This document shows positions 6,697 through 15,454 of a stretch of 21,740 nt of DNA, piece after piece. The notes below the pieces were generated by a model. The model saw only the letters and a list, made by a program, of their open reading frames with translations, was not told the origin of the DNA and searched no databases. Position numbers and translations under genes: made by a program. Position 1 is the stretch's first letter. Every line of letters starts with the position of its first letter. The stretch comes from Pseudomonadota bacterium (lineage in GTDB: Bacteria; Desulfobacterota; Syntrophobacteria; Syntrophobacterales; Syntrophobacteraceae), in contig JAEZXS010000250.1 of the NCBI GenBank assembly GCA_023442755.1, positions 1 through 21,740 of the forward strand. Direction: 5' to 3'.

Positions 6697-9600
6697 CTAT
6701 TCCAAGGCAGCATCCAGCATGGCCATCACCTGCCTGTCTCCAAAACCGCGCACCACCGCAGCGCCGTTGGGGCATATGGCCGCGCACGCGCCGCACCCCT
6801 GGCAGGCAAGTTCATCCACCTCGATCTTCTCTTCTTCGTCGTTTCGCATCCGTGCATTATGCGGGCAGGCCGAAACACATCTTTCGCATAACGAACACAA
6901 GCTGTGCCTGACCTCGGCGACGATGGTTCCGGCCTGCACTTCTCCCCGGCCTAGAAATCCGAGAGCGCGCTGCGCTGCAGCCTGCGCCATCGCGATGGAC
7001 TCGGGAATGGACCTGGGTGAATGGGCCGTGCCGCAAAGGAATACGCCCTGCCTCGGGGAATTCACCGGCAGCCATTTATATTCCGCTTCTTTCAGGAACC
7101 CGTCTTCGTTCAGCTCCAACCCGAAAACGTCCGCCAATGCCCTCTGGTCGTTAGGGATCATTCCCGTGCTGAGCACCAGCCTGTCGGGCTGGAGCATGAT
7201 ATTTCCACCCAGGATGGGATCGTAGGCCTCCAGGCGAACTCGCCCCTCAACGAGGGAAACCTGGGGTTTTCTTTCGGGGGTATACTGCACGAAAAGCACC
7301 CCCGCCTTTCTTGCCCTGGTGTAATAGGTTTCCAGGAAGCCGTAGGTCATCATGTCCCGGTACAACACGTAGACATTGATTTCCGGGTTCTTTTCCTTCA
7401 AATCGAGAGCGTTCTTGAGAGCGGAAGTGCAGCAGATACGGCTGCAATAATTTCTGCCTTCCACCCTCGACCCTACACATTGAATCATTGCAACCGATTG
7501 CAGACTGGAAGGGTCGAGCTTTCCGCTGCGGATTTGTTCTTCCAACTCCAACTGGGTCAGGACCGAATCGCTCCGCCCGTAACAATACTCCTGCGAACTC
7601 GCTTCCCTGCCGCCGGTCGCCAGTATGGCAATCCCATGCTCCAGGGTTGAGGCTCCCCGGTCCGCCTCCTCGATTGTCGTGAAAAACTCGCCCGCCCTGC
7701 CCTGAGATTGAATCACCCCGGCATTGGTGTGGACGGTAATTTTGTCGTGACTTTCGACCCGGGCCGTCATGTCCCTCAGAAGTTCCCCGAGCGAGGCGCC
7801 ATCGATTGTTTTGTGTATTCGAAGAGCAAGTCCTCCAAGGGCGCCGGATTTTTCGACCAGGTCAACCTCGAACCCGTGATCCGCTATGGCCAGAGCGGCA
7901 GTCATTCCCGCCACCCCGCCTCCGACCACCAGCGCTCTGGGAATCATCCGCCTTCTCGACGGGATTTTCGGGACAGTCTCTCTCATACTCGCAAGCGACA
8001 TCCTGAGCCTGACTACGACTTCCCTCATTCTCTGTTCCACCTCCGCCTGCATCAGCGCAAACATGGGGGTGTGGATATCAACGACGTCAATCACTCCGGG
8101 ACTGAGCCCGATTTCTTTCCCCAGGGCGGCCGGCCTGCTGCCGTAGAGGCACGGCGCGCAGGCCCCGATGACGGCCAGGTTCGCGCCGCTTTCTTTCAAA
8201 GCCCGTGACAATGATTCCCACCCAGACCGGGTGCAGACGTGAGAAACCGGAAACACGTCGGCAATCGAATCCCAACCTTTGATGTGCGAGGTTAGTTCCG
8301 GCAAATCCAGGGTTTGTTCGAGAAAATCGCCGCACGTGCACAGGACCAGCGCGGCCCGGGGCAGTTCCCTCGAGGTATCGCGGAATTTCGGCCCGGAATC
8401 GGGAACGGCGGCAATGCTCCCGCCCTTGGAATGGATGAGACGAGAAGCTTCCAGGGAAGCGGAATCCGCCTGGATTACCGATTCGGATATATCCTTCAGG
8501 CCGGAGAAAGAGCCGCCGGAAAAAATGCCGTCCCTGCGGGTCCGGCTGGGGGCAAGGTTCTCCGTCCGGCAAAATCCCCATTCGTTCAGTTCAATTCCGC
8601 ACTGTTCCGCGAGGGCCGCGGTCCCGGGCTGGGATTTCTGACCGGCTGCGAGCACCACGAGGTCGAAAGCCTGCTCGGATTGCCGGCCTTCCGTATCCGG
8701 ATAGCCAAGGAGAAGGGAGCCATCCGGGCGGGATGCGACAGAATGGATCCGCGTTCGGACAAATCGGACCCCCGACTCCCGTTCGGCCTTATCCCGGTAT
8801 CGCTGAAAGTCCTTGCCGTACGTGCGCATGTCCATGTAGAAAATTGTCGTGTCCACCGCTCCGTCCGTGCGGGATTTTGCGAGAAGGGCTTCTTTTATCG
8901 AAAACATGCAGCATATCGAGGAACAATAGTCGGCCTGCTTCCGCACGTTCCTGGACCCGACGCACTGAAGCCAGGCTACCTTCTCCACGGGCTTTCCATC
9001 ACTCGGACGAAGGAGCCTCCCCGCATTCGGGCCGGTTCCGCTGATCAACCGTTCGAACTGGGTGCTGGTGATGACATTGCGGAAGACCCCATAGCCGTAT
9101 GTGGTTTCGCCGATTGGTTCCGAAATGCCCGAACCTGCCGCCATGATGACCGCGCCGACCTCTATGGTGCGCTTGTCCGGCAGGATGGAGCTTTCATACT
9201 GCTTGACTATCCTCGCAATCAGGGCATCGATGTCGAACGGCTTCATCAGGTAATCGATAGCCCCTACCTTCATTGCTTCTATCGCGGTCTCGACGGTTGC
9301 GTAGGCGGTCATCATCAGAACGGGCAGGTCTTCCTTCATTTCTTTCGTTATTTTGAGTACCTCGACCCCGTCCATCTCCGGCATTTTTATGTCGAGAAGC
9401 ATCAGGTTGAAGTCTTTTTCGGGAAGCATGTCGATGGCTTCCGGGCCGGAAGCTGCCACCTCGACGCTGAATCCCTCGACCTCCAGCCATTCCTTGAGAG
9501 AATCCCGAACGGCAAGGTTGTCGTCAACGACCAGGATTCGAAAATTGCGCCGTGCTTCGAGCTGCAGGTTGATTGCCCCGGTCGGGCAGACCTTTTCGCA

Positions 9601-10110
9601 TTCGCCGCACCGCGTACACCTCTCCATATCGATGACGAAGCGGTTCGGAATATTATGCGGAACGGGCAGGTAAACTGCTTTGCGCTTCATCAGTCCCGCG
9701 TTGAACTCATCGGCAACTTCCACCGCACACACCCGGGAGCACGCGCCGCAGCCGATGCACTTCTCCTGGTCTATGAAGGTGGGAGACGGAAGAAGCGTGG
9801 CGGTAAAGCGCCCCGGTTCACCCTCGAGGGCAACCATTTCCGTTGAGAGCAGGATCTCGATGTTTTCGTGAAAGAAGCCCTTTCTCAGGCAGAATTGGGA
9901 CGCTGAATCCCTCTCGACAGCAGGAAGCATTCTGCACATGCCGCAATGGTCGCTCGGGAATTGAGAATCGAGCTTACTCAAAATTCCGCCCAAGTTGGGC
10001 GCTTTGTCGATCAGGAATACATGGTAGTGCATCTCCGCCAGATCGAGTGCCGACCGGATACCGCTGATACCAGCGCCGATAACCAGGGCCGAACCGGTTT
10101 TCGTTTCCAT
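6697..10110 (-). CDS. hdrA: Double HdrA-like flavoprotein with an inserted response-regulator receiver domain
   Basis: Giant Hdr flavo-iron-sulfur subunit of 1137 aa; ATG 10110 follows GAGG. Order: FAD Rossmann half (GAGISG, about 8-115, with CGMCRMLP at 56-63); two [4Fe-4S] motifs (C118/121/124/128 and C165/168/171/175); receiver domain 188-306 (D196, D197, phosphoacceptor D240 in LLDIKMPEMDG, T268, K290); second FAD half with HdrA-type QCVGSR and CSSICC cysteines (about 315-570). A second HdrA follows: a degenerate HdrA N-terminal domain (585-700), FAD fold (GGGVAG at 730-735), QCVGSR and CSRICC (877-894), and two C-terminal [4Fe-4S] motifs (C1072/1075/1078/1082 and C1103/1106/1109/1113). 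HdrA is the site of FAD-based electron bifurcation in methanogens. All receiver catalytic residues are present, so phosphorylation could gate electron flow (inference). It lies between the FrhB-like gene and hdrC. Confidence 0.95.
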   Translation of the reverse strand: METKTGSALVIGAGISGIRSALDLAEMHYHVFLIDKAPNLGGILSKLDSQFPSDHCGMCRMLPAVERDSASQFCLRKGFFHENIEILLSTEMVALEGEPGRFTATLLPSPTFIDQEKCIGCGACSRVCAVEVADEFNAGLMKRKAVYLPVPHNIPNRFVIDMERCTRCGECEKVCPTGAINLQLEARRNFRILVVDDNLAVRDSLKEWLEVEGFSVEVAASGPEAIDMLPEKDFNLMLLDIKMPEMDGVEVLKITKEMKEDLPVLMMTAYATVETAIEAMKVGAIDYLMKPFDIDALIARIVKQYESSILPDKRTIEVGAVIMAAGSGISEPIGETTYGYGVFRNVITSTQFERLISGTGPNAGRLLRPSDGKPVEKVAWLQCVGSRNVRKQADYCSSICCMFSIKEALLAKSRTDGAVDTTIFYMDMRTYGKDFQRYRDKAERESGVRFVRTRIHSVASRPDGSLLLGYPDTEGRQSEQAFDLVVLAAGQKSQPGTAALAEQCGIELNEWGFCRTENLAPSRTRRDGIFSGGSFSGLKDISESVIQADSASLEASRLIHSKGGSIAAVPDSGPKFRDTSRELPRAALVLCTCGDFLEQTLDLPELTSHIKGWDSIADVFPVSHVCTRSGWESLSRALKESGANLAVIGACAPCLYGSRPAALGKEIGLSPGVIDVVDIHTPMFALMQAEVEQRMREVVVRLRMSLASMRETVPKIPSRRRMIPRALVVGGGVAGMTAALAIADHGFEVDLVEKSGALGGLALRIHKTIDGASLGELLRDMTARVESHDKITVHTNAGVIQSQGRAGEFFTTIEEADRGASTLEHGIAILATGGREASSQEYCYGRSDSVLTQLELEEQIRSGKLDPSSLQSVAMIQCVGSRVEGRNYCSRICCTSALKNALDLKEKNPEINVYVLYRDMMTYGFLETYYTRARKAGVLFVQYTPERKPQVSLVEGRVRLEAYDPILGGNIMLQPDRLVLSTGMIPNDQRALADVFGLELNEDGFLKEAEYKWLPVNSPRQGVFLCGTAHSPRSIPESIAMAQAAAQRALGFLGRGEVQAGTIVAEVRHSLCSLCERCVSACPHNARMRNDEEEKIEVDELACQGCGACAAICPNGAAVVRGFGDRQVMAMLDAALE

Positions 10111-10128
10111 GATTGCCTCGTGAAAGAA

Positions 10129-11277
10129 TTAGTCTATTCCGCCGGTTACCTCTGGAAATTCTTTTTCCTTGAAGACGGAGAGCGGCGGCTCGTCATCCAG
10201 GCTCATGCCGGCCACGTACTGAAAAGCACGCTGGGTGGAATGCGCGATCGTCCGGAAAAGCTCCATGACGGGCACACCGTTCGGACACGCATTGGAGCAC
10301 TGACCGCAGCCGATGCATGCGGTGCTCATATGGGCCATGCGGGTCAAGTGGTAAAAGACCGTGTCGGTCGGCAGCTTGAGAAGCCCCTTGCGTTTTGCCC
10401 ATCGGATATACTGGGCGGGTTCGTGGTCGAAGACGTCTGTTTTGAAGACGCACTCCCGGCAGTAGCACACCGGGCAGGCGACTCTGCAATTGTGGCAGTT
10501 GACGCAATTGCCCAGGTAGCTCATCAGCTTTTCCATATCGGACACGACGGCTTGCGTGTTTTCGAACATCCTATCTCGGTGGTCCGTGCGCAATTTGATG
10601 AGGTTCGCCACAGCCGCAGGCCTGTCGGGAGGCATTTCCGCTTTCTCCAGGTTCATGGATTGAAGCGCCCTTTTCCCCTTCTCGGAATTGGCAATCAACA
10701 GCAGATGTTCGAAAAAATCGAAGCCGAACAACCCGATGGTGATGTCCGCCGCATCGGGCACGGGGTATTCACACGACTTGCATGCGGAGGATATGTCCCG
10801 GCCGCCCCACGATTCCTTCCTGCCCTGGCGAATATCTTCCAGGAATCGAAGTGTGGAGTCTCCATTCTCCTCTGCCTGCGCATACGCGGCGTAATCGGTG
10901 TTTCCGAATGCACCCGGGCAATCCAGCCCGATCAGCAAAACCTCATCCATCCGGGCCTGTTTGAGTTTGACCAGTTCGAGAAAAGCTCGAATTTCGCAAG
11001 AACGCAGCACCGCTGCGGTGATTGCTCCGGAGCTTTTCCTGGTCAGTTTGGAGAGGACCTGGGCCGCATTGAGAGGAAACGCCGGTGCAAGCGGGTCGGC
11101 TCCTTCGAGCATTTCGGAATCCGTAGCCAGTGTGGGCATTACGGCCCTTTTCATCGGGAGATGTCCCGAAACGAGCACCGCGCCAACTTCACCGCTTTCG
11201 AGGAGCATTTTCAGAAAGCTCCCGATCGCCTTTACCGGATTCCGGTTTTCTACCGTGAATTTTGCCGTCGTATTCAT
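10129..11277 (-). CDS. FrhB/FdhB-like iron-sulfur oxidoreductase subunit
   Basis: Protein of 382 aa related to the coenzyme F420 hydrogenase/formate dehydrogenase beta-subunit group. The N-terminal 240 residues resemble the FrhB/FdhB C-terminal domain (AAVLRSCEIRAFLELVKL, then LLIGLDCPGAF). The C-terminal part has a dense cysteine motif, CVNCHNCRVACP followed by CYCREC (C258-C276), and a second [4Fe-4S] motif, C321/324/327/331 (CIGCGQCSNACP). Relatives use flavin to exchange electrons with F420 or NAD(P)H; which one is used here cannot be read from sequence. No formate dehydrogenase or hydrogenase large subunit is encoded nearby, so this subunit probably links Hdr to another donor pool. ATG 11277 has GGAG 5 nt upstream, 22 bp after mvhD. 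The next gene starts 18 bp downstream. Confidence 0.85.
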   Translation of the reverse strand: MNTTAKFTVENRNPVKAIGSFLKMLLESGEVGAVLVSGHLPMKRAVMPTLATDSEMLEGADPLAPAFPLNAAQVLSKLTRKSSGAITAAVLRSCEIRAFLELVKLKQARMDEVLLIGLDCPGAFGNTDYAAYAQAEENGDSTLRFLEDIRQGRKESWGGRDISSACKSCEYPVPDAADITIGLFGFDFFEHLLLIANSEKGKRALQSMNLEKAEMPPDRPAAVANLIKLRTDHRDRMFENTQAVVSDMEKLMSYLGNCVNCHNCRVACPVCYCRECVFKTDVFDHEPAQYIRWAKRKGLLKLPTDTVFYHLTRMAHMSTACIGCGQCSNACPNGVPVMELFRTIAHSTQRAFQYVAGMSLDDEPPLSVFKEKEFPEVTGGID

Positions 11278-11298
11278 GTGATCTCCAAAGCTGCCGGG

Positions 11299-11721
11299 TT
11301 AGAGCACCATTCGGGAGCGCAGTTCGTTGGGGCCGAGTGCCTTGACTTCAGCCACAAGAGCCCGCATGGTTTCAGCAAAAACGATCCCCTCGCTGGCGCC
11401 TATCCAGGTCATTTTCAGCCGCTTCTCATCCAGGCCGAAACGGGGAAGTATCTCCTGCAGAAGCTTTATCCGCCTTCTCGCCTTGAGGTTTCCGTTGATG
11501 TAGTGACAGTCGCCGGGATGGCACCCGCTGACAAGAACGGCATCCGCGCCTTCGAGAAGGGCCTTGATGATGTATTTCGGATCGACCATACCAGTGCACA
11601 TCATTCTGATCATGCGAACGTTGGGCGGCTGCAACAGCCGCGACGTTCCGGCAAGATCGGCAGCCGTGTAAGTACACCAGTTGCACACAAACGCGATAAT
11701 CGTTGGCTCGTGCTCGGCCAT
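11299..11721 (-). CDS. mvhD: MvhD-type [2Fe-2S] protein
   Basis: Small electron-transfer protein of 140 aa with the five cysteines of the MvhD family: C13 and C16 (FVCNWCTY), C42 (MMCTGMVDP), C67 and C72 (SGCHPGDCHY). In methanogens MvhD connects the hydrogenase MvhAG to HdrA through a [2Fe-2S] cluster. Here no MvhA or MvhG is present, so it probably connects HdrA to the FrhB-like or GltD-type module instead (inference). The ATG at 11721 is 6-7 nt after GGGAGG; the open frame runs further upstream but only into the end of the preceding gene. It lies 22 bp after the GltD-containing HdrA. Confidence 0.95.
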   Translation of the reverse strand: MAEHEPTIIAFVCNWCTYTAADLAGTSRLLQPPNVRMIRMMCTGMVDPKYIIKALLEGADAVLVSGCHPGDCHYINGNLKARRRIKLLQEILPRFGLDEKRLKMTWIGASEGIVFAETMRALVAEVKALGPNELRSRMVL

Positions 11722-11743
11722 GGCTTTCCTCCCGAACTGCTCT

Positions 11744-14700
11744 CTAGATGACCTCGTCAAGGATTCCCTCAATTTCGGCAAATATGTTCTTTGGCGTAAA
11801 ATGCTTCACCCGGGCTGCACCGCTGGGGCAGAAGGCGGCACAGCTGCCGCATCCCTTGCATACGGCATCGTTCACTTCGGATATCCCCAGCCGCTCGTTG
11901 AACCGGATTGCCGAATAGGCGCAAAGAGCGATACAGGTCTGGCATCCCGCACAGATTTCGGGATCTATCCAGGAAGTCACTGGGGAGACTTCCACTTTGC
12001 CCCGGGCCGCAAGCGCGAGGGCCTGGGCGGCGGCTCCCGAGGCATGAGACACGGTGTCGGGAATGTCTTTCGGACTTTGACAGGTCCCGGCCAGGAATAT
12101 CCCGTCCGTGGAAGTGGAAACCGGACCCAGCTTGGGGTGCTCTTCCAGGAAGAAACCATCTCCGCCCTGGCTTATTCCAAATTTGCGGGCCACTTCAGGC
12201 GCGTCTTTTCGCGCTTCCATCGCGGTGCACAGGATTGCCATATCGACCGTGACCTGTATGGGCCTGCCCAACAGCGTATCCTCGGTGATGACGACCAGTT
12301 TCTTTTCACCGGATTCGGCAATCTCCTGGCGAATTTCCGCGGGCTTTCCCCGTACAAACCGGATCCCTTCCTCCTGGAGACGCCTGTAGAATTCCTCATA
12401 GCCTTTCCCATAGCAGCGCATGTCTATGTAAAAATTGTAGATCTCCGTATCGTGCCCGACCTTTTCCTTGATCAGATGCCCGTACTTGAGGGCGTACATG
12501 CAGCAGACCCGGGAACAATAGGCATGGTGGTTTACATCCCGGCTTCCGACGCAGTGGACTATGGCGATGCCGGCCGGCTTTTTCCCGTTTTTCATCAGGA
12601 TCTGACCGCCTGTCGGTCCGACGGCATTGTTCAGGCGCTCGAATTCGAGCCCGGTGTACACCTCGTCGAAAGTCCCGTACCCGTAGTTCTTCAGCGGCGT
12701 GGGATCGAGGGTATCGAATCCTGTGGCCAGTATGATCGATCCGACATCCAGTTCTATGTCTTCCGGTTTCATGGAATGATCGACCGCGGAGCGTTCGCAT
12801 ACCCGCACGCATTCCATGCATTCGGAGCAGATCCCGCAATTCAGGCACTTCGATGCTTCGGCCGCTGCCGCTTCCTCCGATAATCCGAGGCTGATTTCCG
12901 AAAAAGACATTCTCGCTTCCTCAGTGCCGATGCGTTCCACGTCCGCCTTTGGAACAGTTCCGGTCTTTTCCGGAATGGCCCGCCAGTTTTCCCCGGATGT
13001 CGTCTCGCTTTCATCGGAAGGCTTCAACGCGGGGCCCTCGCCGGAGAGAAACCGATCGATGGCATCAGCGGCTTTTCGCGCTTCTGCCACGGCCTCGATC
13101 ACACTCGCCGGACCATGCACTGAATCGCCGGCTGCGAAAACATCCCCGGCTGAAGTCCTCATCGTGGAAACCTCGGCAGTAATCCTGCCCCCCCTGCCGG
13201 TCTCTATGCCGCACTCCGAGCAGCACCCCGATTCGATTCGCTGCCCGATGGCCGGAATGATCGCATCGCATTCGATTATGAATTCGGAACCCGGCACCGG
13301 AGACGGACGTCTGCGCCCGCTTTCATCGGGAGGGCCGAGTTCCGTCTGGATGCACTCCAGGCCGGATACCCTTCCACCCTGACCCCGGACGGAAACAGGC
13401 GCGGTGAGGTATCGAATGCGGATGCCCTCGGCAAGAGCATCATGCACCTCGTCCTCATATGCCGGCATCTCCCGGCGGCTTCTGCGGTAGACGACGGTCA
13501 CCTCTTCGCTGCCGAGCCGCAAAGCCGTTCTGGCGGCGTCTATGGCGACATTTCCGCCCCCCACGATCACAACCCGCCTGCCGGGTCGCGTCCGGTTCCC
13601 CAGGTTTGCTTCCCGCAGAAAGTCGACCGCCTGAACGATCTGCCCGAGACCCGTCTCTCCGGGGATATTCAGCTTAAGAGAGCCATGGGCGCCGATGGCG
13701 ATGAAAATCGCCTTGAACCCCTGTTGCCGCAAGTCGTCCAGGGTGAAGTCTTTTCCGAAGCGTCTTTCGGTTTGCGCGGCCACCCCCAGGCGGAGGATAT
13801 TGGCGATTTCACGGTCCAGCACCTCACGAGGAAGTCGATAATCGGGGATTCCGACGCGAAGCATGCCCCCGAGCACGGGAAGAGCTTCGAAGATGGTGAC
13901 CCCATACCCTTTGAGACGGAGATAGTATGCCGCCGTAAGCCCGGCTGGACCGGAGCCTATTACGGCGATTTTTTCCGGCCGTTCTGAAATCTCCGGCACC
14001 GGGAATTCTTCCAGGTTGACCCGGTCGGATGCGAAGCGTTTGAGTTCCCTGATAGATACTGCGCCGTCGACTTCCGTTCTGCGACAGCCCTTCTCGCAAA
14101 AGGCCGGGCACACTCTGCCGAGCACGCCGGGCAATGGCAGCCTCTCCATTATCAACTGCACGGCTTCCCGGTACTTTCCCCGGCCGGTCAGCTGAACGTA
14201 GCCCTGGACATTTATCCCGGCAGGGCAGTGCGTCCTGCACGGCGCCGGGTCTTTCTTGTCTATGCAGAAAGTGAAAGGGACCGCCTGCGGGAAATACCGG
14301 TAAACGGCCTTGCGCTGTCCCAGTTTTTCATCGAATTCGTTCGGAACGGAAACCGGGCAGTTCTCGGCACATATGCCGCAGCCGGTGCAACGATCTTCCC
14401 GGACATAACGTGGCTTTTTGCGCACGCTCACTTTATAGTTGCCCACGAAACCGCTCACCCCGGTGACTTCGCTGTAGGAAAGAAGATGGATGTTCGGGCT
14501 CTGGCTTATGGCAACCGTTTTCGGCGTGGATATGCAGGCCGCACAGTCCAGGGTTGGAAATGTCTTGTCGAACTGGACCATATGACCGCCTATGGAGGGT
14601 TCTTTTTCGACCAGGTGAACCTGGTACCCCGCTTTGGCAATGTCGAGAGAAGCCTGAATGCCGGCGATTCCGCCCCCGACGACCAACACATCGGGATGCA

Positions 14701-15118
14701 CGCCCACCTCTCGGCGCAGAAGACTCTTGTGGAAAGCCACCCTGTTTATCGCGGCGGCGGCGAGGGACTTTGCCTTTCGGGTAGCTTCCTCAGGGTCCTC
14801 GGTTATCCACGAGCAATGTTCACGAACGCACGCCATCTGAAAGTAATAGGGGTTCAATCCGGCCCGGCTGCAGGCGGTCTGAAAAGTCTTCTCGTGGAGC
14901 CTTGGCGAGCAGGAGGCAACGACCACCCTGTTCAAACCCAGTTCGCGGATGTCTTTCTGGATCATCTCCTGTCCCGGGTCGGAACACATGAATTTGTAGT
15001 CCCTGGCGACGACAACATTCCTCAGCCCGCCGGCGAACTGCGCCACTTTTTCTACGGCCACTTTTCCTGCGATGTTGGTCCCGCAATGGCAGATATAAAA
15101 ACCGATCTTTGCTGGCAT
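11744..15118 (-). CDS. hdrA: HdrA-like flavoprotein with inserted GltD/NADPH oxidoreductase module
   Basis: Large HdrA of about 1124 aa. The frame starts GTG-ATG; the ATG at 15118, 6 nt after GAGG, is preferred (residues below are counted from the GTG). Order: HdrA N-terminal domain (FYICHCGTNI, VVVASCSPRLHEKTF); FAD half (GGGIAGIQA at 149-157, LDCAACISTP at 191-200); first inner [4Fe-4S] motif (C245/248/251/255); then an insert of about 465 residues resembling the small subunit of glutamate synthase or NfnB (CRTHCP at 295-300, AVIGSGPAGLTAAYY for FAD, VVIVGGGNVAIDAARTALRLG-type NADPH site near 517-537, AAGDSVHG). HdrA then resumes with C759-C775 cysteines, HCVGSRD and CSRVCC, and ends in two [4Fe-4S] motifs (C1057-C1067 and C1088-C1098). 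The insert suggests NAD(P)H as donor or acceptor. It is the first large gene of the hdr block. Confidence 0.95.
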   Translation of the reverse strand: MPAKIGFYICHCGTNIAGKVAVEKVAQFAGGLRNVVVARDYKFMCSDPGQEMIQKDIRELGLNRVVVASCSPRLHEKTFQTACSRAGLNPYYFQMACVREHCSWITEDPEEATRKAKSLAAAAINRVAFHKSLLRREVGVHPDVLVVGGGIAGIQASLDIAKAGYQVHLVEKEPSIGGHMVQFDKTFPTLDCAACISTPKTVAISQSPNIHLLSYSEVTGVSGFVGNYKVSVRKKPRYVREDRCTGCGICAENCPVSVPNEFDEKLGQRKAVYRYFPQAVPFTFCIDKKDPAPCRTHCPAGINVQGYVQLTGRGKYREAVQLIMERLPLPGVLGRVCPAFCEKGCRRTEVDGAVSIRELKRFASDRVNLEEFPVPEISERPEKIAVIGSGPAGLTAAYYLRLKGYGVTIFEALPVLGGMLRVGIPDYRLPREVLDREIANILRLGVAAQTERRFGKDFTLDDLRQQGFKAIFIAIGAHGSLKLNIPGETGLGQIVQAVDFLREANLGNRTRPGRRVVIVGGGNVAIDAARTALRLGSEEVTVVYRRSRREMPAYEDEVHDALAEGIRIRYLTAPVSVRGQGGRVSGLECIQTELGPPDESGRRRPSPVPGSEFIIECDAIIPAIGQRIESGCCSECGIETGRGGRITAEVSTMRTSAGDVFAAGDSVHGPASVIEAVAEARKAADAIDRFLSGEGPALKPSDESETTSGENWRAIPEKTGTVPKADVERIGTEEARMSFSEISLGLSEEAAAAEASKCLNCGICSECMECVRVCERSAVDHSMKPEDIELDVGSIILATGFDTLDPTPLKNYGYGTFDEVYTGLEFERLNNAVGPTGGQILMKNGKKPAGIAIVHCVGSRDVNHHAYCSRVCCMYALKYGHLIKEKVGHDTEIYNFYIDMRCYGKGYEEFYRRLQEEGIRFVRGKPAEIRQEIAESGEKKLVVITEDTLLGRPIQVTVDMAILCTAMEARKDAPEVARKFGISQGGDGFFLEEHPKLGPVSTSTDGIFLAGTCQSPKDIPDTVSHASGAAAQALALAARGKVEVSPVTSWIDPEICAGCQTCIALCAYSAIRFNERLGISEVNDAVCKGCGSCAAFCPSGAARVKHFTPKNIFAEIEGILDEVI

Positions 15119-15172
15119 CACAAACCTCGATCAGTTGAGAGAATCTTGGCAAAAAAACGGAAAGCACCCTGC

Positions 15173-15361
15173 TCAATCCGATGATCCTTCCTCTTCCTGC
15201 TTCCATGCCTTCTTCAGGGCTCTGTCGAAAGGACACTCGGCACAATCGTACTCACGGTCGCACAGTTTGAAATTCACCACTCCGGCCCTCATCCAGACAC
15301 ACTCTTTCTCACCCGAGGCAATGACATTCGATTCGCCTTTTTCTCTGGGATGATCCTGCAT
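15173..15361 (-). CDS. Small four-cysteine protein at the head of the hdr operon
   Basis: Predicted 62-aa protein of unknown function. Four cysteines are arranged C21, C34, C40, C43, in the local contexts CVWMRAGVV, FKLCDREYDC and CPFDRAL. I recall this Cys block from N-terminal extensions of GcvH-like and other small proteins of sulfate reducers, where it probably binds a metal; that memory cannot be verified here. ATG 15361 lacks a good ribosome site; the frame stays open to 15421, and an internal ATG at 15232 would remove the first Cys. It lies between the 15455-15718 gene and the GltD-type HdrA, with 54 bp to the latter, so co-transcription is likely. Confidence 0.6.
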   Translation of the reverse strand: MQDHPREKGESNVIASGEKECVWMRAGVVNFKLCDREYDCAECPFDRALKKAWKQEEEGSSD

Positions 15362-15454
15362 GACTCGTTGCGCCCTCGTAATTCGCCTCGGCTCGAGCGC
15401 CGCGCACGGCCGCCCTCTCACCCGAGGTTGTCAGCGGCAACTGCGGTTCGGCGC

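Noticed and set aside
8314..9846. 510-codon open frame on the plus strand
   Set aside because: Antisense to the HdrA-receiver gene, whose motifs are unambiguous; no domain seen in the antisense translation.
9946..11751. 601-codon open frame on the plus strand
   Set aside because: It lies wholly antisense to the FrhB-like and MvhD genes and parts of the HdrA genes, has no recognisable domains, and is explained by GC-rich codon bias.
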